From: Deltaproteobacteria bacterium GWA2_45_12
GTDB taxonomy: Bacteria; UBA10199
Length of the DNA: 57,570 bases
NCBI GenBank assembly: GCA_001797365.1
Contig: MGPH01000037.1
Span: 9,897-67,466, forward strand
Direction: 5' to 3'
Position numbers and translations under genes: made by a program. Below, in pieces: positions 33,969 through 43,321 of the stretch. The notes beneath the pieces are model-generated. The model had not been told where the DNA came from, did no database searches, and saw nothing but the letters and a program-made list of their open reading frames with translations. Numbering within the stretch: the stretch's first letter is position 1; every line of letters starts with the position of its first letter.

Positions 33969-35582
33969 ATGCCAATCCTTCAAGTTTTCCAAAGAGGACA
34001 TTTTTGTTTCAAGGTGGAGCTTCCACGGGCGAGATTTCTTATAGGCCGGTCCTCTGAATGTGACCTGTGTCTTCCTGACGCTGAAATATCACGCAAACAC
34101 GCCGAAATTTTTTTTGAAAACAATTATTATGTTCTTAACAACATCAGTTCAACCCATACTCTTTTAAATGGGTCTGAAATCAGTTCCCCTTCGGTTCTTC
34201 TAGAGGGGCAAAAAATTGATATTGGTTCTTGGCAGCTCAAGTTTAAACAATCCAAAATCCCGGACGAAGAAAGTCAGGGTTCCTACAAAACAGCCCTTAC
34301 CTATGTATCAGGAGATACGACACGTCTTTTAAGTTTAAATCCTGAAACAGACACCTGTCTTCTTGAAAAGACGATTCTTGTTATCAAAAACCCCTCTGGA
34401 GATGAACTCAGAGTGCCTTTTTCAAAAAGAAAAATGCTTTTGGGCTCGTCGTCTTCTTGTGATGTTGTGGTCAAAGATGATTATGTTTCCGGAAGGCACT
34501 GTGAAATGAGCCTTCAGGACGAAGGAATTGTTGTTACAGATCTTCATTCAACCAATGGGACCCATGTTGCGGGGAACAAGATTGTGTCTTGTCTGCTTAA
34601 AGCAACCCAGTCCTTTACTGTGGGTCAGACCGCCCTTACTTTTTGTGTGCAACAACAGGAAGAAACCTTGAACCCCATTCCAGAGCCGGAGTTTTGTGGG
34701 ATGGTTGGCAAAGCGCTGTCCATGCAAAAATTATTTGCAAAAATTGCCAAGGTGGCCCCTACCACGCATACCGTGCTGGTTCAGGGAGAAACAGGAAGTG
34801 GTAAGGAGCTGGTCGCAAGAGCTTTACATCTCTTGTCTTTGCGTCGAGGCAAACCCTATCTTGTTTTAAATTGTGGGGCCATTTCGCGAAGCCTCATTGA
34901 AAGCGAACTTTTTGGGCACGAAAAGGGATCCTTTACAGGAGCTGTGGTCAAACGGATGGGGGCTTTTGAGCAAGTCCAGGGCGGCAGTCTTTTTTTGGAT
35001 GAAATTGGAGAATTGCCCCTTGAATTGCAGCCGGCCTTGCTGCGGGCTCTTGAAAACCGGACCATCCGAAGGGTGGGGGGCAATGCTGAAATTTCCGTGG
35101 ATGTAAGGGTGATTGCAGCGACCCATCGTGATTTGTTGAATTTGGTGAAACAGGGGCGTTTTAGAGAAGATTTATATTACCGGCTTTTTGTGGTGCCATT
35201 GGAAATTCCTTCTTTAAAAGAAAGGAAGGAAGATATTCCGCTTTTGATTTCCCATTTTTTAAAAGAAGCGGGGGTATCCAAGACTTTTTCGGAGAAAGCT
35301 TTGGCCAAATTTTCAGATTATGAGTGGCCAGGAAATATCAGGGAACTAAAAAACAGTGTGTTAAGAAGTCTTATTTTTTCTGAGAAGGAAATTATTGAAG
35401 CAAGTGAGGTGGATCTTGTTTTAAAAGAAGAAGAAGCAGAGAGCATCAATCTGGATGAAGTGGAAAAAAACAAGATTGACCAAGCCCTTTTAAAAACGGA
35501 AGGCAATAAAGCCAGAGCGGCTGAACTTTTGGGCATTGCCAAATCGACCCTTTTTAAAAAATTAAAAGATTATAATATTTGA
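33969..35582 (+). CDS. Sigma-54 activator with two FHA domains
   Basis: 537 residues. FHA 1 (about 1-95: LIGRSSECDLCLPDAEISRKHAEI) and FHA 2 (about 130-225: LLGSSSSCDVVVKDDYVSGRHCEM, STNGTHVAGNKI) recognise phosphothreonine; then the AAA+ domain with GETGSGKE, loop GSFTGA, and a Fis-like helix-turn-helix (NKARAAELLGIAKSTLFKKLKDY). This architecture, common in Myxococcus, links Ser/Thr kinases to sigma-54 promoters. The partner kinase is not in the window. Confidence 0.94.
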   Translation: MPILQVFQRGHFCFKVELPRARFLIGRSSECDLCLPDAEISRKHAEIFFENNYYVLNNISSTHTLLNGSEISSPSVLLEGQKIDIGSWQLKFKQSKIPDEESQGSYKTALTYVSGDTTRLLSLNPETDTCLLEKTILVIKNPSGDELRVPFSKRKMLLGSSSSCDVVVKDDYVSGRHCEMSLQDEGIVVTDLHSTNGTHVAGNKIVSCLLKATQSFTVGQTALTFCVQQQEETLNPIPEPEFCGMVGKALSMQKLFAKIAKVAPTTHTVLVQGETGSGKELVARALHLLSLRRGKPYLVLNCGAISRSLIESELFGHEKGSFTGAVVKRMGAFEQVQGGSLFLDEIGELPLELQPALLRALENRTIRRVGGNAEISVDVRVIAATHRDLLNLVKQGRFREDLYYRLFVVPLEIPSLKERKEDIPLLISHFLKEAGVSKTFSEKALAKFSDYEWPGNIRELKNSVLRSLIFSEKEIIEASEVDLVLKEEEAESINLDEVEKNKIDQALLKTEGNKARAAELLGIAKSTLFKKLKDYNI

Positions 35583-35623
35583 CAGGGATTTCTGAAATTT
35601 CATTTCAACAGAAGAATCTTCAA

Positions 35624-35836
35624 TCAGACCTTGATAACATTTTGAGCGACAGGCCCTTTGGGGCCATCTTGAAGTTCAAATTCAACTTCTTGCCCGTCTT
35701 TGAGTGATTTATAACCATCTGCTTGAATAGCAGAGAAATGAACAAATACATCTTTTCCACTGGCGGAATCGGATTCGATGAATCCAAAGCCCTTGGAGTC
35801 GTTAAACCATTTAACTTTACCTTTAAGACGTGACAT
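35624..35836 (-). CDS. Cold-shock-domain protein (CspA family)
   Basis: 70 residues, one cold-shock domain. KGFGFIE (RNP1) and VFVHF (RNP2) bind single-stranded RNA or [18 protein letters not shown] is the standard start. AAGGAGG lies 7 bases before the ATG. It is downstream of the L,D-transpeptidase gene but probably transcribed separately. No long cold-shock leader is evident in the 66-base gap. Confidence 0.96.
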   Translation of the reverse strand: MSRLKGKVKWFNDSKGFGFIESDSASGKDVFVHFSAIQADGYKSLKDGQEVEFELQDGPKGPVAQNVIKV

Positions 35837-35902
35837 AAAACCCCTCCTTACAGCAATTTTTTAAGGCATTTATCATAAAAAAAAGATCAGCTGCAAGATA
35901 AT

Positions 35903-37558
35903 TTAGGGAATGTGCAAAAAGGCCATCATTTCTTTGTCGGCTTCATACACATCATTTCTTAATTGAAGCACTTCCTGCTCATCAATCCAGGCTGTTCGAT
36001 AAACAAGATGGATGGCAAGGGGGTTTTTGAGGGGGACGTACTGTTCTTCTTTGTTGGTAATAGCCGCGTTTATTTTTTCACTTGTCCATTCCTTGTTCCC
36101 ACGAAGGACATAGTCGGCGAGTTCCATGGGTTTTTCAATGCGTATGCATCCAGAACTAAAATTGCGGAACTGTCTGGCAAAAAGTTCGGGTTGGGAAGTG
36201 TCGTGTAGGTAAACATTGTGTTTGTTGGGAAACATGAACTTGATCGAACCAAGGGCATTGCCTTCGCCTGGTTGCTGAATGATGCTGTAAGAAAAATTCT
36301 CTGGGGTTATTTCAGCCCAGTTGACAGTCGAAGGATCAATTTCCTTGAGGGATTTTCCTTCGGAGCTGTAAAGTTTCATGTCGTTGTTGGCCAGAAAATT
36401 GGGATCTTTTTGAAGGAGGGGGAGTTTGTCTTTCACTGCAATGGACGTGGGGACATGCCACTTGGGGCTGATCACCATATAGGTGATTTTGTGGCTTAAA
36501 AGAGGGGAGGGACGTTCTTTGCGGCCGGTTATGGTTTTCATGGTGAGAACAACATTGCCTTTTTCGACAAGATTTAAATAGAAAGCCGGAATGTTGACAT
36601 AAATATAACTCGGTCCCGGATCATTGGGGAAAGCCCGCATGCGGTCCAAATTGGACACAATCTGGTTAAGTCTGGTTTGGGCGGATACATTAAAGCTGGA
36701 AATGGTTTGATCCCCGATGACTCCATCTTCAAAAAGGCCATTATTGTGTTGATAGGTTTTTACGGCTTCAACCAGTTTTTCGTCATAGAAGTGTTTGTCT
36801 TTTTGACTTTTTGGAAAATAATCCTCAATGGAAAGCCGTTCCCTTACCAGGGGAATGCGGGGAGAATGTCCTAAAGGTTCTATTTTGGGCCCCAAAGGAA
36901 TCGATTTCCATCCCCCATTGGCCACAATTTCTTTATATTTTTTTACGGCTTCCTTTAGTTGGGAATAGCCGGTTTCGCGCGGTAGCAAGGAATACAGGAC
37001 ATTTTTCAGGTTTTTATTGTTAACAGCCTTGTAAAGAGTCTGAATGAGTGGTCCCTGCCCTTCGCTATTAAACCATACGGGTTTGAAGCTTTCCTGGTTT
37101 ACAAAACCATAGGCCAAATGGGAGGCATAAATCAAAAAGGCATTTGAAAAAAGAAGGTCAAAGCGCGCCAGAGAAATTAAATTTTGGGTGGTTAGTTTTT
37201 TACCACGGACCTCGGCTATTTTTTGTGAAAGAGGGCCTGTGGGATAATTTTCAGGGATAAGACCTTCCTCACTGGCTGATTCTAGGGCCACAATGAGTTG
37301 TCGAGCCTGTGATTTTACCTTACCTTCATTGGACCACAGGGGTTTATAGCCATTGTTTGCGTATAAGGGTTTTAAGGCAGAATAAGCTTTCCATTCCCCC
37401 TGCTTTTTTGGTGCAATACTTAAAGCTCCTTTGATGGATGTGGCAATGATGTCATTGATGGAAACGGCATTTGCCTGGGCAGGGGTCACTTTCAAGGCAG
37501 AAAAGCCCAAAGAAAGAACCAAAACACAAACAGCGTGTAGCAAAAAAGCTGGGTTCAT
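35903..37558 (-). CDS. L,D-transpeptidase of the YcbB (LdtD) type
   Basis: 551 residues. A signal peptide (MNPAFLLHAVCVLVLSLGFS) is followed by a scaffold domain, a peptidoglycan-binding segment (NNGLFEDGVIGDQTISSFN) and the YkuD catalytic domain with HDTSQPELF and SSGCIRIE, which hold the catalytic His and Cys. These enzymes form 3-3 crosslinks in peptidoglycan or attach proteins to it. The ribosome site is weak. A poor sigma-54-like match upstream (37589-37604) has one GG base changed. Confidence 0.92.
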   Translation of the reverse strand: MNPAFLLHAVCVLVLSLGFSALKVTPAQANAVSINDIIATSIKGALSIAPKKQGEWKAYSALKPLYANNGYKPLWSNEGKVKSQARQLIVALESASEEGLIPENYPTGPLSQKIAEVRGKKLTTQNLISLARFDLLFSNAFLIYASHLAYGFVNQESFKPVWFNSEGQGPLIQTLYKAVNNKNLKNVLYSLLPRETGYSQLKEAVKKYKEIVANGGWKSIPLGPKIEPLGHSPRIPLVRERLSIEDYFPKSQKDKHFYDEKLVEAVKTYQHNNGLFEDGVIGDQTISSFNVSAQTRLNQIVSNLDRMRAFPNDPGPSYIYVNIPAFYLNLVEKGNVVLTMKTITGRKERPSPLLSHKITYMVISPKWHVPTSIAVKDKLPLLQKDPNFLANNDMKLYSSEGKSLKEIDPSTVNWAEITPENFSYSIIQQPGEGNALGSIKFMFPNKHNVYLHDTSQPELFARQFRNFSSGCIRIEKPMELADYVLRGNKEWTSEKINAAITNKEEQYVPLKNPLAIHLVYRTAWIDEQEVLQLRNDVYEADKEMMAFLHIP

Positions 37559-37641
37559 AAAGGATGGGATGCATATATCTTAAAGAAGGGCAATTCAAGT
37601 GCAAGTTTTATTATGCAAAGCGCGATATTCTTTGATTGTCG

Positions 37642-38337
37642 CTATCTAAAAATTTCTAGTTTTAATTTTTTTGTTCCCTTTAAAAGGGATTTTGGATTTT
37701 TCTTTTGAATGTAGGGGAAAACGCCGAGGAGGGGAACGTTGTATTGTTTCAAAATGCCCGGGTTTGTTTTGTCGGCTAAACTTAAGGAAGATTTTGTCTG
37801 GTTTAAAATGACTCCAGCCACCTTGATTTTATTTCTTTTAAGGACGTCCAGTGTCAACAAGGTGTGGTTTAAGGTGCCAAGTCCAAGACGTGCGACGACA
37901 ATCACGGGGAGTTTTAGGGATTTGATTAAATCAAGGTTTGTTTGAAGCCCCTTGATTGGCGCTAGCAAACCGCCCGCCCCTTCAACAAAAACAGTTTTGT
38001 ACTTTTTTTGAAGATTTTTTAAGCCCTGTTTTATTTTTGGAAATGAAATCTGAATTCCCGCTCTTTTTGCGGCCAAAGCGGGAGTAAGAGCTTCTTTAAA
38101 CCAATAAAGATTGATTTCATCTAAGGGTTCCTTCATGCCGGCACATTTTTGCAGAAAAGAAGAATCGTTTCGGTGAATATGATTTGGAGTCAAACGGCTA
38201 GCGCATCCTGATTCCAAAGGTTTGAAAGCCCCGATGGGTTTTTTTTTGTGGCAAAAATAAAGGCACAGGGCGCCTGTGACAAGTGTTTTGCCAACGCCTG
38301 TGTCCGTACCACAGATGAAAAAAGTGTTTTGCTTCAA
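37642..38337 (-). CDS. bioD: Dethiobiotin synthetase
   Basis: About 231 residues. FICGTDTGVGKTLVTGAL is the P-loop, KPLESGC the substrate motif, VEGAGGLLAPI the second nucleotide motif. It closes the ureido ring of dethiobiotin in biotin synthesis. The likely start is the TTG at 38337, giving MKQNTFFICGTDTG; the frame stays open upstream but overlaps the preceding small gene. That gene stops 7 bases upstream, so coupling is likely. No other bio genes are nearby. Confidence 0.9.
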   Translation of the reverse strand: MKQNTFFICGTDTGVGKTLVTGALCLYFCHKKKPIGAFKPLESGCASRLTPNHIHRNDSSFLQKCAGMKEPLDEINLYWFKEALTPALAAKRAGIQISFPKIKQGLKNLQKKYKTVFVEGAGGLLAPIKGLQTNLDLIKSLKLPVIVVARLGLGTLNHTLLTLDVLKRNKIKVAGVILNQTKSSLSLADKTNPGILKQYNVPLLGVFPYIQKKNPKSLLKGTKKLKLEIFR

Positions 38338-38344
38338 ACTAAAA

Positions 38345-38530
38345 TTAATTGAGCAAAGGTTCCCATTTGGAGATGTTGTTTTCCAATTCAACCAATGTGG
38401 GCAGGTCAAATTCCTTGAGAGCCTTGCGAAGCAAGGCAATTTCGGAAAGAATGACACCCTGGTTCTTGGTGATTTGCTCCAATTGAGAAGAAATATTTTT
38501 TAGCAAAACGAGAATTTCGTTGTTGACCAT
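38345..38530 (-). CDS. Small predicted coiled-coil protein
   Basis: 61 residues: ILVLLKNISSQLEQITKNQG and VILSEIALLRKALKEF have heptad-like hydrophobic spacing. No known family. A plausible start at 38530 has AAGG close by. It ends 7 bases before bioD, which argues for a real upstream gene. A TTTCATCC/GGATGAAA hairpin lies about 50 bases upstream. Confidence 0.5.
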   Translation of the reverse strand: MVNNEILVLLKNISSQLEQITKNQGVILSEIALLRKALKEFDLPTLVELENNISKWEPLLN

Positions 38531-38581
38531 ACCTTATACCCCGTAAAACTACTCTCCCTGATGATAAAAGCCTCCATCCCC

Positions 38582-38606
38582 TTTCATCCACAAACAATGG
38601 ATGAAA
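38582..38606. repeat. Hairpin TTTCATCC/GGATGAAA
   Basis: Perfect 8-bp arms with a 9-base loop (ACAAACAAT). The left part, TTTCATCCACAAA, also occurs in the 37-bp inverted repeat near 20231. It lies in the upstream region of the small coiled-coil gene. Confidence 0.6.
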
Positions 38607-38785
38607 TCTCACATCACGCCGATGCATGAAATAATATGACTGTCTGCGTTATCGGTAACACACAGAAAAAAGTTGCGTGGATTTCTAATAATTTTGAAAA
38701 AAATTCAAGAGTGGATTTTATGACATCAATAAAAATGGTTATTTTTTTGACTTGTATTTAATTTTGGAAGGTAGAAATAAATTTT

Positions 38786-39250
38786 TTAAACGCCATCCGG
38801 AAGAATGTTACCCAATACGCCCTGGGTTTTTGTGTAGGCCAAAGGGCATGTCTTATCTTCGGGGGCGGTGCATTCACCCTGGGCTTTGCCTCCCCCAAAA
38901 GTGAGTGTGCAGACAATTTTTTCGTGTTCACGGAAAGTGAATGTGAGTTTCCGTTTTTTGAACTTAAGCAGTAATTCATCAAATTCTTCCGTAATATTAA
39001 ACCTAGTGATTTTGTCTCCTGTGACAATCATGGTGATATCAACAGGTTCATCTCCAAAACAGCCTTCGACGCCTTCATCGGGTGCATATCTGCCAGATTC
39101 ATCCTCGCTTATGGATCCATTGACGGCAATGGTACTAAAATCCCTTTCTTCGCCAGCACCCGGTTTTGTATCCACTTTATCAGCCGAACCGCTGCAGGAA
39201 ATCAGAAAAGCGGAAATTCCTAATATAATGAAATTATTTAGTTTTTTCAT
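38786..39250 (-). CDS. Small predicted lipoprotein
   Basis: 154 residues. The signal peptide ends in the lipobox LISC (about residue 19). The mature part is acidic with cysteines (EGCFGDE, IVCTLTF, GECTAPEDKTCPLAY) that could pair as disulfides outside the cytoplasm. No known domain. AGAGGAT precedes the ATG. Confidence 0.75.
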   Translation of the reverse strand: MKKLNNFIILGISAFLISCSGSADKVDTKPGAGEERDFSTIAVNGSISEDESGRYAPDEGVEGCFGDEPVDITMIVTGDKITRFNITEEFDELLLKFKKRKLTFTFREHEKIVCTLTFGGGKAQGECTAPEDKTCPLAYTKTQGVLGNILPDGV

Positions 39251-39340
39251 AAATTTATCCTCTAACCCTCACCTCTGTTTATATTATCGAACCTAAACAG
39301 AATTTGTTGCGTCTTGTCAAAAAGATTTTATCTGTTTTTT

Positions 39341-39529
39341 TCCCGTGTATGATGTCCCCCTTTAAAAAAGGGGGATTAAGGGGGATTTGTTTCCGTTCCT
39401 GTTTTTGGATCCGCTTTCGCATTTGTTCCTCAGTATGCGGGGAGGGTGCGGAATCAAATCCCCCTGCCCCCCTTTTTTTCAGCCAAAGGACTGATCCGTC
39501 CTTCGGCGGAAAAGGGGGATGATACGGGA
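39341..39529. repeat. Composite CCCCCTTT/AAAGGGGG repeat element
   Basis: The ends are related inverted repeats (CCCGTGTATGATGTCCCCC and GGGGGATGATACGGG). Inside, CCCCCTTT/AAAGGGGG, GGGGGATTT/AAATCCCCC and CGGAaag-type hairpins are nested. No gene. Related blocks lie at 46639 and 52239. Confidence 0.65.
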
Positions 39530-39531
39530 AA

Positions 39532-41406
39532 TTATTTAAGCGATTGTGATCCTGATTGCAGATGCTCTTGAATAGCCGTTTGGAAAATTTTTCCGAAGCT
39601 TTCGAGTTTTTTTGTGCCGACGCCGGTAATCTGAAGGAAAGCCTCGTGGTCTGTAGGGCGGTCCCTGGCCATTTGGCGTAGAGTGGCGTCTGAAAAAATG
39701 ATATAGGCGGGGACGTCTTGCGCATCGGCTAATTCTTTTCTCAAAACACGCAAGCGTTCGAAGAGTTCTTCGTCATAACTGCTATCTTCGTTTCGCTTGA
39801 TGGGGTCTACTTTTGTTTTTGGGGTTTGCGAGAGCATCACGGTTTTGCGTTCTCTTAAAATGAGCCGACCTTTTTCGCTTAATTCCAAAGCTCCAAATTG
39901 ATCGTCCCTGCAAATGACAAGCCCCAAGCGGATGAGTTCACGGCCGATGGAGAGCCATAAGTTCCGGCTTATGTCTTTCCCGATGCCGTAGGTGGAGAGG
40001 TTTTGGTGGGTGAATTTGAAGATCTTTTCGTTTTGTGCGCCGACTAAAATATCAACTGTGTGGTTCAAGCCCATCCCAAAGGTGTTTTTCTCGCGGATAC
40101 GGTAGATGCACGAGAGGAATTTTTGCGCAGCCATTGTACCATCTACCTGTGCCTTGGGGGAGAGGCAGTTGTCGCATCCACCGCAATTTTCTTTTTCGAA
40201 CTTTTCTCCGAAATAATTGAGAAGGATTTTTCTGCGGCAGATTGCTCCTTCGGCATAGTCGACCATCTGCTGAAGTTGAGCCCAGGCGATTTTCCGTTCT
40301 TGGGGGTCTTCTTTTTCATCAATGAAACGCTTTTGTTTGACCACATCCCCTGCACTGAAAAGAAGGAGGCATTCCGAGGGAAGCCCATCGCGCCCGGCGC
40401 GTCCTGTTTCCTGGTAGTAACCTTCCACATTTTTTGGCAGATCGGCATGAATGACAAAACGGACATTGGATTTGTTGATGCCCATGCCAAAAGCAATCGT
40501 GGCGCAAACAACCTGGATTTCATCCCGTGAAAAAAGTTCCTGATGCCGGCTTCGGAGTTCGGGGGAGAGGCCTGCATGGTAAGGTTTGGCGCGAATGCCG
40601 ACGGCACTTAATTTTTCCGAGAGGGTTTCGGTCCCTTTTCGGCTGTGGCAGTAAATAATGCCACTTTGCCCGGGCCGGGCCCGCACAAATTGAATCACCT
40701 GGCCCGCCGCTTTGTCTTTGGGAGTGACGCGATAATTTAAATTGGGCCGGTTAAAGCTGGCGATGAAGGTACGAGGATTCTGAAGCTTAAGGTGGCTTAA
40801 AATATCCTGATGCACGCGCCCCGTGGCGGTGGCGGTCAAGGCCAGGATGGGAATATTGGGGAAATATTTCTTAAGCTCTGAGAGTTTCCGGTATTCCGGC
40901 CTAAAATCGTGTCCCCATTCACTGATGCAATGGGCTTCGTCAATGGCGATCAAAGAAATGTCCCAGTTCTTTACCCTTTCTAAAAAATGCGGGAGCATGA
41001 GCCGCTCTGGTGCGATGTAGAGAAGACGGTAGTGCCCCGATTCCACATCACGCAATCGTCTGCTGAATTCTTCCGCATCCAGCGACGAGTTCAGAAAGGT
41101 GGCTGCAATGCCACTGGCAACAAGGGCATCCACTTGGTCCTTCATCAAGGCAATGAGGGGAGAAATGACCAAAGTAAGCCCCGGTTTGATCAACGCGGGA
41201 AGTTGAAAGCAAAGTGATTTGCCTCCGCCCGTGGGAAGAAGCGCAAAGACATCGCGATTATCTAAAACTTCATTGATGATTTCTTCCTGCAACGGCCTGA
41301 AATGGGAGAATCCAAAATGTTTTTTTAAAGCGGAGAGAAGGAAAGAAGACTCAACCATGAACGGGGATGTAACAGAACCAAAATGGGAGACAAGGGATTT
41401 ATTCAT
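39532..41406 (-). CDS. recQ: ATP-dependent DNA helicase RecQ
   Basis: 624 residues. LLPTGGGKSLCFQLPAL is Walker A, IDEAHCISEWGHDFRPEY the DEAH box, ATATGRV motif III, and QETGRAGRDGLPSECLL motif VI. The zinc-binding RQC part follows (CRRKILLNYF, CGGCDNCL), then an HRDC domain at the C-terminus (AYIIFSDATLRQMA). It unwinds DNA in recombinational repair. The start at 41406 or the ATG at 41358 are both possible; neither has a good ribosome site. Confidence 0.96.
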   Translation of the reverse strand: MNKSLVSHFGSVTSPFMVESSFLLSALKKHFGFSHFRPLQEEIINEVLDNRDVFALLPTGGGKSLCFQLPALIKPGLTLVISPLIALMKDQVDALVASGIAATFLNSSLDAEEFSRRLRDVESGHYRLLYIAPERLMLPHFLERVKNWDISLIAIDEAHCISEWGHDFRPEYRKLSELKKYFPNIPILALTATATGRVHQDILSHLKLQNPRTFIASFNRPNLNYRVTPKDKAAGQVIQFVRARPGQSGIIYCHSRKGTETLSEKLSAVGIRAKPYHAGLSPELRSRHQELFSRDEIQVVCATIAFGMGINKSNVRFVIHADLPKNVEGYYQETGRAGRDGLPSECLLLFSAGDVVKQKRFIDEKEDPQERKIAWAQLQQMVDYAEGAICRRKILLNYFGEKFEKENCGGCDNCLSPKAQVDGTMAAQKFLSCIYRIREKNTFGMGLNHTVDILVGAQNEKIFKFTHQNLSTYGIGKDISRNLWLSIGRELIRLGLVICRDDQFGALELSEKGRLILRERKTVMLSQTPKTKVDPIKRNEDSSYDEELFERLRVLRKELADAQDVPAYIIFSDATLRQMARDRPTDHEAFLQITGVGTKKLESFGKIFQTAIQEHLQSGSQSLK

Positions 41407-41436
41407 TTTTAGCTATCTAAGTTTTTTCTTTGGACA

Positions 41437-41952
41437 TCACGGATGATTTAAAAATCCGATTTTCCTGCTTTTTGGAGTAGGTGTTTCAATCAATTTTCGG
41501 ATCGTATCAAAAACACTTTTAAATTGGGTGTCGTATTTTTTCTCAAGTTCCATGAGCTTTCGAGCGAGAGCTTTGTGGGTTGCCAAGATCTCTCGCAGAC
41601 TCACAAAAGCACGAACAACTTGTACACTTGCTTGGACGGCAATGTCACTATTCAAAATAGCGGCTAACATAATAGCCCCGTGTTCCGTAAACGCATAAGG
41701 TTGGGTGGGAGAAAACTTAAAATAGGAGAGGTGTCCGCAATTTGCGGAGACTTCACTGGTTTCCTCTTTAGTCAATTGGAACATGAAATCTTCCGGAAAT
41801 CTGGCTAAATTACGCCTTAACTGCTCCCTAAGCCTTTTTGCGGAAACGCCATAAACTCGAGCCAAATCCGCATCAATCATTACTTTTTGCCCACGAATCC
41901 AAAGAATCGTCTGTTCAATCTGCCCCACTGGAATTATTTCAATAGCTACCAT
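41437..41952 (-). CDS. ORF6N-domain protein
   Basis: 171 residues. TILWIRGQKVMIDADLARVYGV, RLREQLRRNLARFPEDFMFQLT and PYAFTEHGAIMLAAIL are the blocks of the ORF6N (KilA-related) DNA-binding domain, followed by a coiled coil (ARKLMELEKKYDTQFKSVF). Such genes come from phages and mobile elements and sit in many bacterial chromosomes. AAGAGGGG lies 7 bases before the ATG. A sigma-54-type promoter lies 24 bases upstream, unusual for this family. Confidence 0.9.
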   Translation of the reverse strand: MVAIEIIPVGQIEQTILWIRGQKVMIDADLARVYGVSAKRLREQLRRNLARFPEDFMFQLTKEETSEVSANCGHLSYFKFSPTQPYAFTEHGAIMLAAILNSDIAVQASVQVVRAFVSLREILATHKALARKLMELEKKYDTQFKSVFDTIRKLIETPTPKSRKIGFLNHP

Positions 41953-41975
41953 GAAACCCCTCTTAAACGGTAAAT

Positions 41976-41991
41976 AGCAATTGTTATGCCA
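41976..41991 (-). promoter_or_regulatory. Candidate sigma-54 promoter of the ORF6N gene
   Basis: TGGCAT-AACAA-TTGCT on the minus strand, exact spacing. Transcription would begin near 41965, giving a 13-base leader that still contains the ribosome site. Confidence 0.7.
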
Positions 41992-42034
41992 TCTATCAGG
42001 AGCTGAAATTCCAAGGGTTTATTGAAAATAGAAG

Positions 42035-42085
42035 GTAAAAGCGTCTAAAAAAGAGACGGTGGGAGTTCGATTTGTGGATGGTGGG
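42035..42085 (-). repeat. Double-hairpin repeat, copy A (upstream of the ORF6N sigma-54 promoter)
   Basis: CGTCT/AGACG and a GTTCGATTTGTGGAT block, closely matching 43981-44032. Its distance to the sigma-54 element differs by only one base between the copies, so promoter and hairpins moved or evolved as one unit. It may hold activator binding sites. Confidence 0.6.
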
Positions 42086-42098
42086 ACGCGACACCCAT

Positions 42099-43256
42099 CT
42101 AAAACTTTTTGATGCGTCCATCCTTCATGATTAAGAGGGCCAGGCTATGTATTTTAGGATCAGGATCGTTTAAAATTTCAGAAAGTATAGGATCAGGAAG
42201 GCCAACCCAAGCCATATGTCGAATGGCATGCGTGATATAAGACCGGCGAGAAGGGTGAGAGGGATCATATCCTTTTTTTATTATTTGAACGAATAAGGGC
42301 ACAATTTGAAAAGCTTGGTCAGTAAAACAGCTTAGAGCCTCGATAGCAGCTTTCATAGTTGATTCATCGGGATCATCCAAATGACGGATTAAATTTGGAA
42401 TGACCGAAGGAACCCCCAGATTCCCTAACATTTTGGCTGCCAAAGCACGGACGGAAGGGATTTCGGACTCAAGGAGATTTTTAAATTTTTCAAATGCCCC
42501 TGCGAACTCCTCGCTCGTTTCAAAAACCTCATTGAAAATTTTTGGGTCATAAAGATCAGTTGCATCAATATAAGCGTCTCCAAATTTTTCCCAATTGCCG
42601 GCTAAGAATTTTTCACGGATTCTCGTAATCGTTTGGTTATGGGTATAGTAATTTGCGACAGCGACGGATTCCTGCGGATTAATACAATAAGAGCTGTCCC
42701 GTAGGCCATGATCACGAAAACGAGACCTCAAATAACGAAGGCGCTTTTCGTCCCGCAAAATACGGCATGCAGCCCCAAATTTATCACGAAATTCCTGAAG
42801 CTCTGGGATCCGACATAGGTTCTGGTTCTTATCCAATAAAATGGGGTGATTCGGTTGCCGTTCCGACGCGTAATACTCATCGAAATCCTTGGGGTTGTTA
42901 GGATCGACATATGTAAAATCATCGATGGCATGATTTAGTTCGTGTAGGACGATTTCACGAGTTAAGTCCTCGCCCGAAAGATGCACGGTATTATCATCTG
43001 GTTCATAATAGGCCTGGGAAAAAGGGCATTCCTGTTCGATTCTGGATGGTTCGCTCAAGACAATGGAGAGAGGTTGTTCCTTGGAGATACCTTGGCTCAA
43101 AAGTTTCAAATATTCACTAGCTTCGGCGAAGGATTCTTCGAGCAGGCGAAAATTATCATTGGTCATGAACTTCGCCTCTCCCCGAACTTTAAAAGTATAG
43201 CCAAAGACGCTGAAGCTTCTTGTCACAAAATCATGGTGTAAAACGGGGGCACCCAT
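42099..43256 (-). CDS. Putative zinc metallopeptidase fused to HEAT repeats
   Basis: 385 residues. HELNH (105-109) is an HExxH zinc site inside VLHELNHAIDD, and E196 in NPQESVAVANYY is at a fitting place for the third ligand of a gluzincin. Residues 250-385 form HEAT-like repeats (VRALAAKMLGNLGVPSVIPNLI, STMKAAIEALSCF). No signal peptide; the start MGAPVLHHDF resembles the other leader-type proteins of the window. GGGAGGA precedes the ATG. The combination is not one I recognise. Confidence 0.7.
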   Translation of the reverse strand: MGAPVLHHDFVTRSFSVFGYTFKVRGEAKFMTNDNFRLLEESFAEASEYLKLLSQGISKEQPLSIVLSEPSRIEQECPFSQAYYEPDDNTVHLSGEDLTREIVLHELNHAIDDFTYVDPNNPKDFDEYYASERQPNHPILLDKNQNLCRIPELQEFRDKFGAACRILRDEKRLRYLRSRFRDHGLRDSSYCINPQESVAVANYYTHNQTITRIREKFLAGNWEKFGDAYIDATDLYDPKIFNEVFETSEEFAGAFEKFKNLLESEIPSVRALAAKMLGNLGVPSVIPNLIRHLDDPDESTMKAAIEALSCFTDQAFQIVPLFVQIIKKGYDPSHPSRRSYITHAIRHMAWVGLPDPILSEILNDPDPKIHSLALLIMKDGRIKKF

Positions 43257-43321
43257 ATTTTAAATCCTCCCGACTATTATCGGTATCTTATGGGAAAAGG
43301 TTTCCATTAAATTGATGGGAG

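Noticed and set aside
37589-37604. Sigma-54-like TTGCAC-N5-TTGCC before the L,D-transpeptidase gene
   Set aside because: Spacing is right, but the invariant GG is changed to TG and the final base is C; too weak to call.
38651-38776. Short plus-strand frame of about 41 codons beginning MTVCVIGN
   Set aside because: No ribosome site, no recognisable composition and placed in an AT-rich gap; probably chance.
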